Positions 13,368 to 25,283 of a DNA stretch of 64,000 nt are shown here, piece by piece. This DNA comes from Brachynemurus nebulosus (Eukaryota; Arthropoda; Insecta; Neuroptera; Myrmeleontidae), in contig JAPWDM010000043.1 of the NCBI GenBank assembly GCA_035578155.1, forward strand, positions 1,238,419-1,302,418, read 5' to 3'. Position 1 is the first letter of the stretch. Each line of letters starts with the position of its first letter. The notes under the pieces were generated by a model. It made no database searches. It had not been told where the DNA came from and saw only the letters and a program-made list of their open reading frames with translations. Position numbers and translations under genes: made by a program.

Positions 13368-13509
13368 AAAAATGTGTCAAAAATGAAATAAGTGACCGAT
13401 TTTGAAAATTTTTCACTGTTAGAGAGCTTACTATTTTAGATAGATACAGATTACGTTATGTAAGGGCCGACAGCGTCAGTGGGACTCAAAAGTGTCAAAA
13501 ATAAAATAA

Positions 13510-13515
<6 letters not shown>
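13368..13515 (+). repeat. Direct duplicate of the last tandem unit
   Basis: This block repeats 12950-13100 with only a few mismatches: the same sequence leading into the next (TA)n tract. The two lie about 418 bp apart, so unit plus microsatellite were duplicated together. Confidence 0.7.

Positions 13516-13576
<61 letters not shown>
13513..13576. repeat. (TA)n microsatellite
   Basis: Uninterrupted TA, following the duplicated unit. Confidence 0.95.
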
Positions 13577-13579
<3 letters not shown>

Positions 13580-13870
13580 TCTTTAATGAAATTTTCCGAA
13601 AAAAAAAATAGTTTGGTTCGTAGATGGTCCCGTATAAATTTGATCGAAATCGGAATAAAGGTAGCTACACCGCTACCGTGTCATTTCATTAATATACTAA
13701 GTTGCACCAAGGGGCATAACTTCTGAACTATTCAATTCTTTTTTTATGAAATTGTCAGAAATTATGCAGTCTGGTTCCTAGATGGTCCCCTACAAATTTC
13801 ATTGCATTCGGAGTAATAGCATCAACGACGCTACCATGAAATCCCATTAAATGTCAAACTTATTTACTGC
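13580..13870 (+). repeat. Two tandem units of about 145 bp
   Basis: Both units contain 'ttaatgaaatt...cagaaa', a (T)GGTTC(G/C)TAGATGGTCCC block and a GCTACC block. The second unit includes the CACCAAGGGGCATAACTTCT segment seen at 3.7 kb. Class unknown. Confidence 0.5.
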
Positions 13871-14990
13871 TAGTCCCACTTCGCCCAAATTTTTAAAGTA
13901 TTTTGGGGGTTAGTTTCTAAAATATTTTTGCTATTATTTTATAATTTAGCCTTTAAGTATTTTGAGTTAGAACAATTTTTTATGAATTTTAAGGCGAAAA
14001 TATAATTTCACGGTATATATATTTGGTAGAATACTGTTTTAAAGTCTTTTTCGAGTACGAGGAAGCTGTGTGCCACACCCCATTGGCAGCGTATTTTTCC
14101 CTTCTAACAGTTTTTTCATTAGGATATACCTTTTATAGGATTTTTCCCTGATTTTGTCGTAGAAAGAAGATTCTTCAATTCTTTTTTTCTTTCAGTAGAA
14201 TTTTTTACATTAGGACGCTCCTTTTTGCTTACCCGCTTTGCCCTACCCGTTTTGTTCAAAAACACTTGATTTTGTTAACTAAGAATAACCTCAAAATGAA
14301 GGTCTGATAAAGCAGAAATAATTTTTGTACTCAATAAAAATAATTTTTGCGTGTAAAAATTACAAATAACATGGTATAAAAGTCAAAAGTAATAAAATTG
14401 TAAAAAAGTAGGTAACTTTGAACGACTGTATCTCAGCCGGTTGTTATCGAAAATAGTTTTATCGGTCACCATTCTGACGGGAATTACATCAGCTTTCTTT
14501 TTTGTGAACCAATCCCTATACCTAAATTCACTCAGAAAAAAGTACTACTCAAAAATTAAAAAAAAAGAAAAATTGAAAAATTTGAGCTTTTCTTTAAATA
14601 GTTTTTTTGACTTATTTTGTTGAGAAAAAAGTTTTTTGAGTTCATAAAGTACCATTTCGATAGGAAATTTAATTCTCTACAAAAAATCATATCATGTGTA
14701 TTTACGACAAATGCATAGTTTTTGAGTTATAGTTAAAAAACCTAAGCGTCGATAAGTTTACGCCGTTCGTAAAAACGCACGCCTAAATTTAATAGCACTT
14801 TGTGAATTTATCATCTTTGGGGTACAATTGAACATATGAAACAATAAAACACCTGTTACGAACTAGTTCCTTATTCAACTACATAGTCAATAGCCTATAA
14901 CTTATGGCAGTCCGTAAGGTTCTTGCAGACATCATTTAATTAATTAATTCAAATACTTTGACTTACTAACTGTGAAATAATTTTTTTAAA
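13871..14990. other. No gene seen
   Basis: AT-rich with some repeat-like phrases, such as TTTGAACGACTGTATCTCAG near 14.4 kb, that I cannot assign. The 60-codon frame at 14441-14623 is low-complexity. Confidence 0.4.
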
Positions 14991-15009
14991 ATCGATTGGG
15001 TAATTAATT

Positions 15010-15235
15010 TTTTACGTCCCCAAAACCTTGACGGATCTCACATAAGATACCTTAAATCCATTTAAAATTGTTTAACTTTCTATCAATAATTATTAGTGAA
15101 AAAATTTTCAAAATCAATTCATTTAAAATTTTTTCCGCGCATACATAGACATTATGTTGTTTTGTTTCATATTTAATAATATTATACATATAATATATAT
15201 TTCAATTTCTTGTTTATTTAAAATTCGATAAAAAA
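15010..15235 (-). repeat. Inverted copy of the 11.86-12.08 kb segment
   Basis: Reads, reversed, like the start of the tandem array at 11855-12080, including the AAATTTTTTCCG(C/T)GC block. The two copies lie about 3.2 kb apart in opposite orientation. Confidence 0.6.
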
Positions 15236-15240
15236 AAATA

Positions 15241-15330
15241 CCCCTGCCGCAGCATCTGCATAACATAGCGAATTTCCTCCTATTAACTTCTTTTAGTTCA
15301 AAAAATAATTTTTCAAGATTACAAGACATA
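15241..15330 (-). mobile_element. Family A 3' end, truncated
   Basis: Begins ACCCCTGCCGCAGC, the reversed 3' terminus with its hairpin, then TAGCGAATTTCC. Only a short piece of body follows. The flank is a run of A (T on the element strand), as for other copies. Confidence 0.5.
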
Positions 15331-16035
15331 AAAATTAATAACAGTGAGATTCTACGTCCGTTTTTCAGACTTTTGTCTAATACAGACGTCACTTAGAATT
15401 ATTTTTTTTTATCTACAAAATATTCAGTCTACAGAATTTAATTTATTAGTTAAGAAAATAATTCAAATATCACTAACAATAAATATCTCAAATGAGTTTA
15501 AAAGAATCAAAACGACACTGTTTATTAAATTGCGTAAGATCTGACTCTGACTCGTTAAAAGTGGTCAAGTGGGAGTAAGCTGATAAATGCGAATTTATAA
15601 GGATTTTCTTGTATTACAAAATCCAAAAAAGTGGGAACGCGTACTTTTTCTTAGTTAATTGTACTTTGTTTTTTAGCACAAAATTTTAAAATTACTTTAT
15701 TTTCTTAGAAAACAGTGGCAACCCTACTCACCACATATACCTATAAAAAGGTTTCCTACTAAAAAAAAAAAAAAAAAACCATAAAACCTGTAAGTCTAGC
15801 AAGTACTTAACACATTAATATTTTTTGTATATATCGACATCTAATTCTAATGGAATGTTAGGGGCTAAAGTGTGAGTTTTAATCTCCAGTGTGAAGTTTG
15901 TTGCCAGAGGGCCCGTAAGGCCCGAGAGCAACAATTCTATATATACTATTTTTCTATTTACTATTTCTATATACTATTTTTTGCAATTTCAGATTATTTC
16001 AAGTTATAAAATTAATATCAAAAAAAAAAAAAAAA
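15331..16035. other. No gene; A-tracts and a GGGCC hairpin
   Basis: Near 15.90-15.94 kb a short GC-rich stem-loop occurs: GTTGC and GGGCC pair with GGCCC and GCAAC around CGTAA. The remainder is AT-rich. The run of A at 16016-16035 is the T-tract flank of the next element. Confidence 0.4.
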
Positions 16036-16662
16036 CGCAGTGAGCAGCGGAGCCCCATCACGGAAGTCGAATTTTTCCTTTCATCTTCGGTATTGAGTGT
16101 CTACAAGCGAAATATAATTGAAAGTCCACAAGCGATTTGTAATTTTGGTGGTTTCAAAACTGATGAGGAGTGTCCGGTTGATCGGGGGTTTAAAAAAAGG
16201 TTTTAAGTTTTTAAGGGCTGAATCTCAGTAAATTTCAATTTTGTGCCGATAGCAGTTAACAGGGAAAAAGCCAACACAATTCGTACGAGGGCATTTCTAT
16301 CCATGCTTATCCGCCAATTGCCTTTGTGTTTTATTTTTAAATAAAAAAAAAGGAACTTAAATAGTAAACTGGAAGGCTTTTATGAAGATATTTTTTCTTT
16401 CCAAAAAAATCCAAAATTTCTATTTTATAAATAATAAAAATCCAAAATTCCTAATTTATAAATAAACAGTGACTTTAATAACATTTTCAAATTACTTAAT
16501 ATGTATGTATTTCATTTGTTAAAAAATTGTATTTACTTTTTAGTCGAATTTTCTCCGAAAAATTAGACTTATACAGTCTATACGATAAGAGCTGCGAGAG
16601 GCGAGAGTAGGGGCGCTATCCGTTTTCGGACCCGTAGAACACGAATATGTAGAAAAAAAATG

Positions 16663-16666
<4 letters not shown>

Positions 16667-16727
<61 letters not shown>

Positions 16728-16738
16728 ATATATATATT
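16667..16738. repeat. (TA)n microsatellite in family B element 2
   Basis: TA tract with one TTA slip, between TGTCTGATA and TTCCCGCCAC, the standard position in family B. Confidence 0.95.
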
Positions 16739-17044
16739 CCCGCCACTTTTAATTTGTGTAGGGCCCCCCTATGGAAGTTAAGAGATGAAATTTGGTAAAT
16801 GGGGCTCATTTTCGAGGCACCTCATACTATCAAAGTGGGGTCAAATTTTGGGCAAATTTTTTTTCTGACCCGATCTTTAAGGGGGTGGTGGGGGGCGGAA
16901 AAGCAATAAAACTTTTCCAAACCGGTTTTAAATAATGTTTCGGTCAATTATCTACAACATATCCAAAATTCAGCTTCCTAGGATATTTGGTGGGAGTAGA
17001 GGGGGGGAAAACGATTTTCGCTGGATCTAACAGGCCCCCAGCCC

Positions 17045-17640
17045 CCCAGAATTAACCTAGAGGGTTGAAATTTGGTGTGTTGATAAAGTTCGTACCTAGG
17101 TTGTGCTTTTTGGAGGTTTTAATATTTTACCCCCACTCCCCTCATTTTTAAGCTACAATTTCATGCATTTTCGACGTTTTCGAAGCTTGTACCACTCGCA
17201 CAGGTCACCCAAATAAACCTCAAGGGCCGAAATTTTGTATTCGGATTGTGTTAGTATCAAGGGGGTGCCTTTTGGGGGTCTCGACTTTTAACCCCTACCC
17301 CCACCATTTTTATACCCAAAAGAACATGATTTTTCTTGTTTTTTAACAGTTTCGTTCGGGTCAAAATCTCCCCAAATAAACCTAGAGGGCTGAAATTTTG
17401 TATACAGGTTAAGCTAATAGCCAGACACTGTTTTTTGGGGGTTTCAACTTTTAACCGTTACCCCCACGATTTTTACGCCAATATTTCCTTAATTTTTTTT
17501 GCTTGTTTTCTAACACATCTAGAGACTCTCTAAGGAAACCTCGAGGGCTGAAATTTTGTGCGTGTATTCAGTTAGTATCCAGCTAGTACCTTTTAGTGAG
17601 TCCATATTACTTTTCCCCCCACTTCTTCCATTTTTACATC
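17045..17640 (+). repeat. Internal tandem repeat of family B, unit about 165 bp
   Basis: GGGCTGAAATTTTGT or a variant recurs near 17055, 17227, 17388 and 17548. Each is followed by a block such as CCTTTTGGGGGTTTC, a C-rich ACCCCTACCCCCACC-like run and an AACATG/TTTTCTTG block. The units are diverged. The same array appears in the copies at 18.7-19.2, 23.1-23.7 and 51.9-52.5 kb. Confidence 0.7.
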
Positions 17641-19523
17641 GGAATTGAATGCTATTGTTAAATATGTTTTAAATGCATTACTTTTATTGTAAATACAAGT
17701 AGGCGAATAGTAATTTTAAAAAATTTAAAAAAAAGTGAATACAATTTTTTAACAAATGAAATACATACACATTAAGTAATTTGCAAATGTTATTAAAGTC
17801 ACTGTTTATTTATTTATTTAATTATTATTTAGGAATTTTGGATTTTTATTCTTTATAAAATAGAAATTTTGGATTTTTTTGGAAAGAAAAAATTTCTTCA
17901 TAAAAGCCTTCCAGTTTACTATTTAAGTTCCTTTTTTAATATTTAAAAGTAAAACATAAAGGCAATTGGCGGATAAGCATGGATAGAAATGCCCTCGTAC
18001 GAATTGTGTTGGCTTTTTCCCTGTTAACTTCTATCGGCACAAAATTGAAATTTACTGAGACTCAGCCCTTAAAAACTTAAAATCTTTTTATAAAGCCCCA
18101 ATCAACCGGACACTCATTATCAGTTTTGAAACCACCAAAATTACAAATCGCTTGTGGACTTTCAATTATATTTCGCTTGTAGACACTCAATACCGAAGAA
18201 ATAATTTTTTATTTTTTATTTTTTTTATTTTTTTTATTTATTTTTTTTTTTTTTTGAAAGAAAAAATATCTTTATAAAGGCCTTCCAGTTTACTATTTAA
18301 GGTCCTTTTTTAATATTTAAAACTAAAACATAAAGGCAATTAGCGGATAAACATGGGCAGGAATGCCCTCGTACGAATCGTGTTGGTTTTTTTTCTGCTA
18401 CCTGTTTTCGGCACAAAATTGAAATTTACTGAGATACAGCCCTTAAATACTTAAAACCTTTTTTTAAAGCCTCGATCAGCCGAACACTCATCACCAGTTT
18501 TGAAACCAACAAAATGACAATTCGGTTGTAGACTTTCAATCACATTTCGCTTGTAAACATTCAATACCGAAGATGAAGGGGAAAATTCGACTACCGTGAT
18601 GGGGCCCCGCTGCTCACGGCGTTTTTTTTTTAATTTTTAAAATTACTATTCGCCTACTTGTATTTAGAATAAAAGTAATGCATTTAAAACACATTTAACA
18701 ATAGCATTCAATTCCGATGTAAAAATGGAAGAAGTGGGGGGAAAAGTAATGTGGACTCCCTAAAAGGTACTAGCTGGATACTAAATGAATACACGTACAA
18801 AATTTCAGCCCTCTAGGTTTCCTTACAGAGTCTCTAGACGTGTTAGAAAACAAGCAAAAAAATTAACGAAATATTGGCGTAAAAATCGTGGGAGTAAGGG
18901 TTAAAAGTTGAAACCCCCAAAAAAACAAGAAAAATCATGTTCTTTTGGGTATAAAAATGGTGGCGGTAGGGTTTGAAAGTCGAGACTCCCAAAAGGCACC
19001 CCCTTGATACTAACTTAATCCGAATACAAAATTCCAGCCCTCTAGGTTTATTTGGGTGACCTGTGCGAGTGGTACAAACTTCGAAAACGTCGAAAATGCA
19101 TGAAATTGTAGCTTAAAAATGAGGGGGGGTGGGGGTAAAATATTAAAACCTCCAAAAAGCACAACCCAGGTACGAACTTTATCAACACACCAAATTTCAA
19201 CCCTCTACGTTAATTCTGGGGGGCTGGGGGCCTGTTAGATCCAGCGAAAATCGTTTTTCCCCCCCTCTACTCCCGTCAAGTCATCCTAGGAAGCTGAATT
19301 TTGGATATGTTGTAGATAATTGACCGAAACATTATTTAAAACCGATTTGGAAAAGTTTTATTGCTTTTCCGCCCCCCCCCCTTAAAGGTCGGGTCAGAAA
19401 AAAAATTTGCCCAAAATTTGACCCCACTTTTATAGTATGAGGTGCCTCGAAAATGAGCCCCATTTACCAAATTTCATCTCTTAACTTCCATAGGGGGGCC
19501 CTACACAAATTAAAAGGTGGCGG

Positions 19524-19526
<3 letters not shown>

Positions 19527-19583
<57 letters not shown>

Positions 19584-19584
19584 T

Positions 19585-19659
<75 letters not shown>
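19527..19659. repeat. (TA)n microsatellite in family B element 1
   Basis: TA tract with TAAAATATA and ATAATATA interruptions, at the same internal position as 16667-16738. Confidence 0.95.
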
Positions 19660-19663
<4 letters not shown>

Positions 19664-19797
19664 CATTTTTTTCTACATATTCGTGTTCTACGGGTCCGAA
19701 AACGGATAGCGCCCTACTCTCGCCTCTCGCAGCTCTTATCGTATAGACTGTATAAGTCTAATTTTTCGGAGAAAATTCGACTAAAAAATAAAAAAAA

Positions 19798-20226
19798 CGC
19801 CGTGAGCAGCGGGGCCCCATCACGGTAGTCGAATTTTCCCCTTCATCTTCGGTATTGAATGTTTACAAGCGAAATGTGATTGAAAGTCTACAACCGCATT
19901 GTCATTTTGTTGGTTTCAAAACTGGTGATGAGTGTTCGGCTGATCGAGGCTTTAAGAAAAGGTTTTAAATATTTAAGGGCTGTATCTCAGTAAATTTCAA
20001 TTTTGTGCCGAAAACAGGTAGCAGAAAAAAAACCAACACAATTCGTACGAGGGCATTCCTGCCCATGTTTATCCGCTAATTGCCTTTATGTTTTAGTTTT
20101 AAATATTAAAAAAGGACCTTAAATAGTAAACTGGAAGGCCTTTATAAAGATATTTTTTCTTTCAAAAAGAAAAAAAAAATAAAAATAAAAAAAATAAAAA
20201 ATAAAAAATTATTTCTTCGGTATTGA
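19798..20226 (-). mobile_element. Family B element 3, 5'-truncated
   Basis: Minus orientation, with its 3' hairpin at 19798 lying head-to-tail behind the 5' end of element 1 across an A-rich spacer. It matches the duplicated 3' body of element 2, including the poly-A/T spacer, so both belong to one subfamily. It stops at about 20226, where family A sequence begins. Confidence 0.65.
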
Positions 20227-20350
20227 GTGTCTGACTGACTGGGCACCCTGACTGACGAACTTAGCCGAGCTAATCCGGATTTTTGTTCTCACACAATATT
20301 TCATAAGCACTAAAGGTTTCATTCGAAAGGTATCGTGGCGGTACATATAT

Positions 20351-21060
20351 ACAGAGTGTTAGTGAATAAGTGCGAAAAATTTTAATGGGTGATTGCTGAG
20401 GTTTTTTTATGTAAAAAAGTTTATATAAACCCAGGTCCGAAAACGCTTAGTTTCTAAGATACAGAGTGTTCCGTTTCTTGTTTTTTAAAAATATTTTTCT
20501 ATATTAAATTAAAAACAAATTATGTGATCATACTATAGAAATGAAGCGTTTTCACCTTTTTGTTGGTAAGACTTTTTCATAAAATATCCTCAGCAGTTAA
20601 TACGAGAACCTAAACCGGTTTTGTAGATAGAACAGTAATTGAAAATTGTTTATCCTTGAAAACGGACACATGAACGACAAATACTAAGAGGTCATTTTTG
20701 TCAACAATTTATAGAACATTTAAAAAAACATTTTCAAATTGGAAAAAATTATTGGCGTCCCTTTTTTTTCTTCAAAAATATATCATCATATGGCCGTACG
20801 GACGCCACTGGTTTGAATGGAAATATTCTGTCTACTTCAGAATATGGGTATTTATCCTGTCGTAAGCGCATTCCCAAATTTTATGTGAATATCTCAAAAC
20901 GTTTTTGAAAGATTTAGGAAATATTTATAAAAGACGAGAAACTGAACACTCTATATCTTGGAAACTAAGCGTTTTCGGACATGGGTTGATATGAACTTTT
21001 TTACATGAAAAACCTCAGCAATCACTCATTAAAATATTTCGCACTTATTCACTAACACCT

Positions 21061-21063
<3 letters not shown>
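20351..21063. mobile_element. Fold-back MITE with arms of about 150 bp
   Basis: Left arm 20351-20500 and right arm 20915-21063 are imperfect reverse complements. Both start GGTGTTAGTGAATAAGTGCG or a close variant and share CCGAAAACGCTTAGTTTC. It is about 0.71 kb with a non-coding interior, inserted in a TA tract. Superfamily not determined. Confidence 0.7.

Positions 21064-21116
<53 letters not shown>
21064..21116. repeat. (TA)n microsatellite in family A element 5
   Basis: Remaining part of the TA core after the fold-back insertion. Confidence 0.9.
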
Positions 21117-21120
<4 letters not shown>

Positions 21121-21713
21121 TTTGGTGAATATCATTTTTCGTATTCTAGGGACCTCAAACATATTTCTGCTATAGTCCTGGGCTCAAATTGCGTCATGAG
21201 ACCTACAGAATAGCTGAATTTCGAGTCTTCGAAATTCGCTAAAACGCCGTGAGCAGCGGGGCCCCATCACGGAGGTCGAATTTTTTCCCTTCATTTTCGA
21301 TATTGAATGTCTACAAGCGAAATGTGATTGAAAGTCTAAAAGCGACCTGTCATTTTGGTGGTTTCAAAACTGATAATGAGTGGCCGATTGATCGGGGGCT
21401 TTTAAAAAAAAGGGTTTTAAGTCCTTAAAGGCTGAATCTCAGTAAATTTCAATTTTGTGCCGTTAGCAGTTAGCAGGAAAAGAGCCAACATAATTCGTAC
21501 GAGGGCATTCCTACACATGCTTATTCCGCCAATTGCCTTTCTCTTTTAATTTTAAATATTAAAAAAGGACCCTAAATAGTAAACTGGAAGACCTTTATGA
21601 AGATAGTTTTTCTTTCCAAAAAAACCCAAAATTGCTATTTTATAAATAAAAATCCAAAATTCCTACTTTATAAATAAACAGTGACGTTAATAACATTTTT
21701 AAATTACTTAATG

Positions 21714-21895
21714 TAGGGTAAAAGACCCCATTGTCGATCGGGGTTATAAGTCCGATCAGTTTTGACATTTATATCTTAATGAAAGTATTTCTGAAAGAAA
21801 CCTTTGATAAAAAAAATTATTGTTAATAGAAAGATTATTTTCAATTAAATTCACCTCACATTTAATGTCTCCTCACTTAATTAAGAAATACATAT

Positions 21896-21948
<53 letters not shown>

Positions 21949-23007
21949 CAATTTTTGTTGAATTCGTGAATTTTTAATATGGTGGATGATCATTATTCAA
22001 AACACATGGGTTATAAATTGTAACATTTTTCACCGAATTTTTAAAGTTATTAGCATAATAAAAGTATACAAATAATTGTTATTAGTCCACTTAAGAGATT
22101 AGGATAGCTAAATTAAATTTTATATGCGTTAAATATTATTTGTATGACTGATTCTTCTTGGGATCTGAGTTTTACAGTTAGGTACCGCATTTTGAGAATT
22201 ATATATTGCATATTTATTTATAAACATTTTTAATTAATTTTTTGGGTTTAAAACACTTAACTAACCGTTTTTATAATTTCACTTTAATATTTTATTTATT
22301 TCAGAACGTAAAATCAATTGAAAAATAATTAATATTGAATTAAAACTTCGAAATTAAAATAAAAACGTCAGACATTTCGATTTGAAACGATATATAAATA
22401 TGTACGTCATCTATCGTCATATACTTAATTTAACTGTTTAAAAATTCACAATGGCGTATAGATAAGTTAGAATCATGTTAGAATGTACACAATGTTTTTT
22501 AAAGCATAATTAGATGGCGAAAGAAAATACAGTATTTTAGTGGTTTATTTTATCGAATATTTAAACCCTTCTGTCATTGCTGCTATGTTTCACAAGGTGT
22601 CATTCTGTGATACTCTATGACACAGACTGACCCCTTTTAGTGGATAGAGTGTCAAAGTGACTGAAAGAGAATGGTTCAAATATTCGATAGTATAAGATTT
22701 GTACTACTGTACGTGATTTGAATTAATGCGCGATTCTTCATAGGGGTCAGTGTATTGATCTTTCAAAGGAGGTTAATATTTTCTGTCTGCTTTTTAATAG
22801 ACGTCAACAAATTATAAAACAAAATCATTAATAAATCAAAATTTTTGGGTTATATTTTCTTAAAAACATATCCATTGGATTAAAAAAAACTTGGTTTCAT
22901 ACTTATTAAGAAAAAAAAGATGGGTGTTTTGTTTATTTTTTAATTTTTTTAAGCTAATTTAATGATACAGCTAAAAATAGTGATCGGTCATCGGGTCTCT
23001 TACCCTA
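21714..23007. mobile_element. Family C TIR element, copy 2
   Basis: The ends read TAGGGTAAAAGACCC and, inverted, TAGGGTAAGAGACCC (one mismatch in 15). Comparison with intact family B copies shows the element is absent there, so it is a real insertion, with TA at both borders. The sequences next to each end match those of the 36.1-40.7 kb element in the same order, which makes this a shorter relative of that one. The 1.29-kb interior has no long frame. Confidence 0.7.
21892..21947. repeat. (TA)n microsatellite in family C copy 2
   Basis: Same internal position as the (TA)n at 40.4 kb in family C copy 3. Confidence 0.9.
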
Positions 23008-24273
23008 TATGTATTTCATTTTTTATAAAAGTAAGTTCATTTTTTTTTTAAATTTTTAAAGTTACTATACGCCTACTTGTATTAGAATAAAATAAAGCAT
23101 TTAAAACACATTTAACAATACCATTGAATTCCGATGTAAAAATGGGAGAAGTGGGGAGTCAGCCCTCTAGGTTTCCTTAGAAAGCCTCTAGACGTGTTAG
23201 AAAAAAAGCAAAAAAATGAAGGAAATATTGGCGTAAAAATCGTATGAGTAAGGGTTAATAGTTGAAACCTCCAAAAGCAGTGGCTGGTTATTAAGTTAAC
23301 TTAACTTGTAAAAATTTCAGCCCTCTAGGTTTATTTGTAGAGATTTTGACCCGAACGAAACTGTTAAATAACAAGAAAAATCATGTTGTTTTTGGTATAA
23401 AAATGGTGGGGGTAAGGGTTAAAAGTTGAGATCCCCAAAAGGCACCCCTTTGATACTAACTCAATCCGAATACAAAATTTCAGCCCTCTAGGTTTATTTG
23501 GGTGACCTGTGCGAATTGTACAAACTTCGAAAACGTCGAAAAAGCAGGAAATTGTAGCTTAAAAATGGTGGGGGTGGGGGTAAGATATTAAAACCTCCAA
23601 AATGCAAACCCTAGGTACGTACTCTATCAACATACCAAATTCCAATTTTCTACATTAATTCCGGGGGGCTGTGGGCGTGTTAAATCCAGCCAAAATAATT
23701 TTTTCCCTTCTACTCCCTCCAAATCATACTAAGAACCTGAATTTTGTATATGTTGTAAATAATTGACCGAAACATGATTTCCAACCAGTTTGGAGAAGTT
23801 TTATTGTTTTGTTACCCCTTCCCCCCGCCACCCCCCCTTGAAAGTTGGGTCGGATCCAAAAGTTGGCCCCACTTTGATAATATGAGGTGAATCGGAAATG
23901 AGCCCCACTGACCAAATTTCAGCTCTTCCCTTCCGTACGGGGGCCCTACACATGTCAATAGGTAGCGATATATGTAGTTTGTGTGTATATCTAAGCAATT
24001 CTTAACCGAATATCAAACCAATTACAATCAGTTGCACTTGAGCGCTGGTGCCATTTAATGTAACACTTAAGGGCCATCAAATTTTTTTGACGGTTTTATT
24101 AAAAAATTTGACGGTAAGTGTTCTGTGACTAGTCGGAAAACTTTTTTCTTTTTGTCGAATTTTTCCATGAAAAAATTAGACTTATACAGCCTATACGGTA
24201 AGAACAGGACGAGGCGAAAGTAGGGGCGTTATCCGTTTTCGGACCCGTAGAACACGATTTTGAAGAAAAAAAT

Positions 24274-24276
<3 letters not shown>

Positions 24277-24331
<55 letters not shown>
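24277..24331. repeat. (TA)n microsatellite
   Basis: Left half of the TA core interrupted by the SINE; merges with the SINE tail (ATAATG). Confidence 0.9.
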
Positions 24332-24800
<469 letters not shown>

Positions 24801-25283
24801 CATCAGACATTTTTTTTTCTTCAGAATCGCGTTCTACGGGTCCAAAAACGGATAACGACCCTACTCTCGTCTCGTCCTGCTCTTATCGTATATGGCCCTT
24901 AAGTGTTACATTAAATGGCACCAGCGCTCAAGTGCAACTGATTGTAATTGGTTTGATATTCGGTTAAGAATTGCTTAGATATATACACACGAACTGACAA
25001 AAATATTTAATACAACGATATGCAAGCGTTTACCCGCTTTGGGTGACCTTCCTCTACCTGTTTAAAATTTTGAATCTACCTATTTCATAATGTTATTGAA
25101 TCACACAACACACATAACATACTAAAAGATGACAATTTATTAAAGAGATGGGAAATTGTAAATAAATTATTTTGAAGATTTTCATTTTCAATTTATTGTC
25201 AATTGTCTAAAGCAGTTTGAATGAAAATAATAATAAAGTTTGTTAAATGCTATTGTCACGCAAATACATACATACATACATAC

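Larger units (their letters stand above)
16541..18621 (+). mobile_element. Family B element 2, inserted into element 1
   Basis: Plus orientation. It starts TAGTCGAATTTTC directly after TTTT and ends with GAAAATTCGACTA, the hairpin CCGTGA...TCACGG and CG, followed by a T run. It sits in the T-tract of element 1, in the opposite orientation, so 16-20 kb reads as one large palindrome. It carries an internal partial duplication of its 3' body: a first copy to about 18196, a T/A-rich spacer, then a second copy from about 18254 to the end. No coding frame. Confidence 0.7.
16036..19783 (-). mobile_element. Family B (HINE-like) element 1, interrupted by element 2
   Basis: Minus-strand element in two pieces. 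Its 3' hairpin end is at 16036-16063 and its 3' body runs to 16540; it resumes at about 18632 and runs to its 5' end TAGTCGAATTTTC at 19783. The break falls in the element's own internal T-tract, which other copies keep intact. The resumed part includes the 165-bp internal repeats, (TA)n and the folded 5' end (AGTCgAATTTTC pairing with GAAAAATTaGACT). Without the insertion it would be about 1.66 kb, like the copy at 51.4 kb. Confidence 0.7.
20228..21241 (-). mobile_element. Family A element 5, split by a fold-back element
   Basis: The body at 20228-20350 matches 11340-11440 inverted; 21064-21241 holds (TA)n and the 5' end with its folded stem (GAATTTCGA pairing with TCGAAATTC). The 20351-21063 element sits inside the (TA)n tract. 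The 5' TTTT is shared with the 3' flank of the neighbouring family B element. Confidence 0.65.
21246..23965 (-). mobile_element. Family B element 4, split by a TIR element
   Basis: Minus orientation; the 3' hairpin (CCGTGAGCAGCGGGGCCCCA...) starts at 21246. The 3' body runs to about 21712 and resumes at about 23010, continuing through the 165-bp repeats to about 23965, where the 5' end is lost before the (TA)n tract. Its 3' T-tract is fused to the 5' TTTT of family A element 5. Confidence 0.65.

Noticed and set aside
15890..15945. Rho-independent terminator-like hairpin
   Set aside because: The stem-loop is imperfect and the sequence is eukaryotic; no transcription unit ends there.
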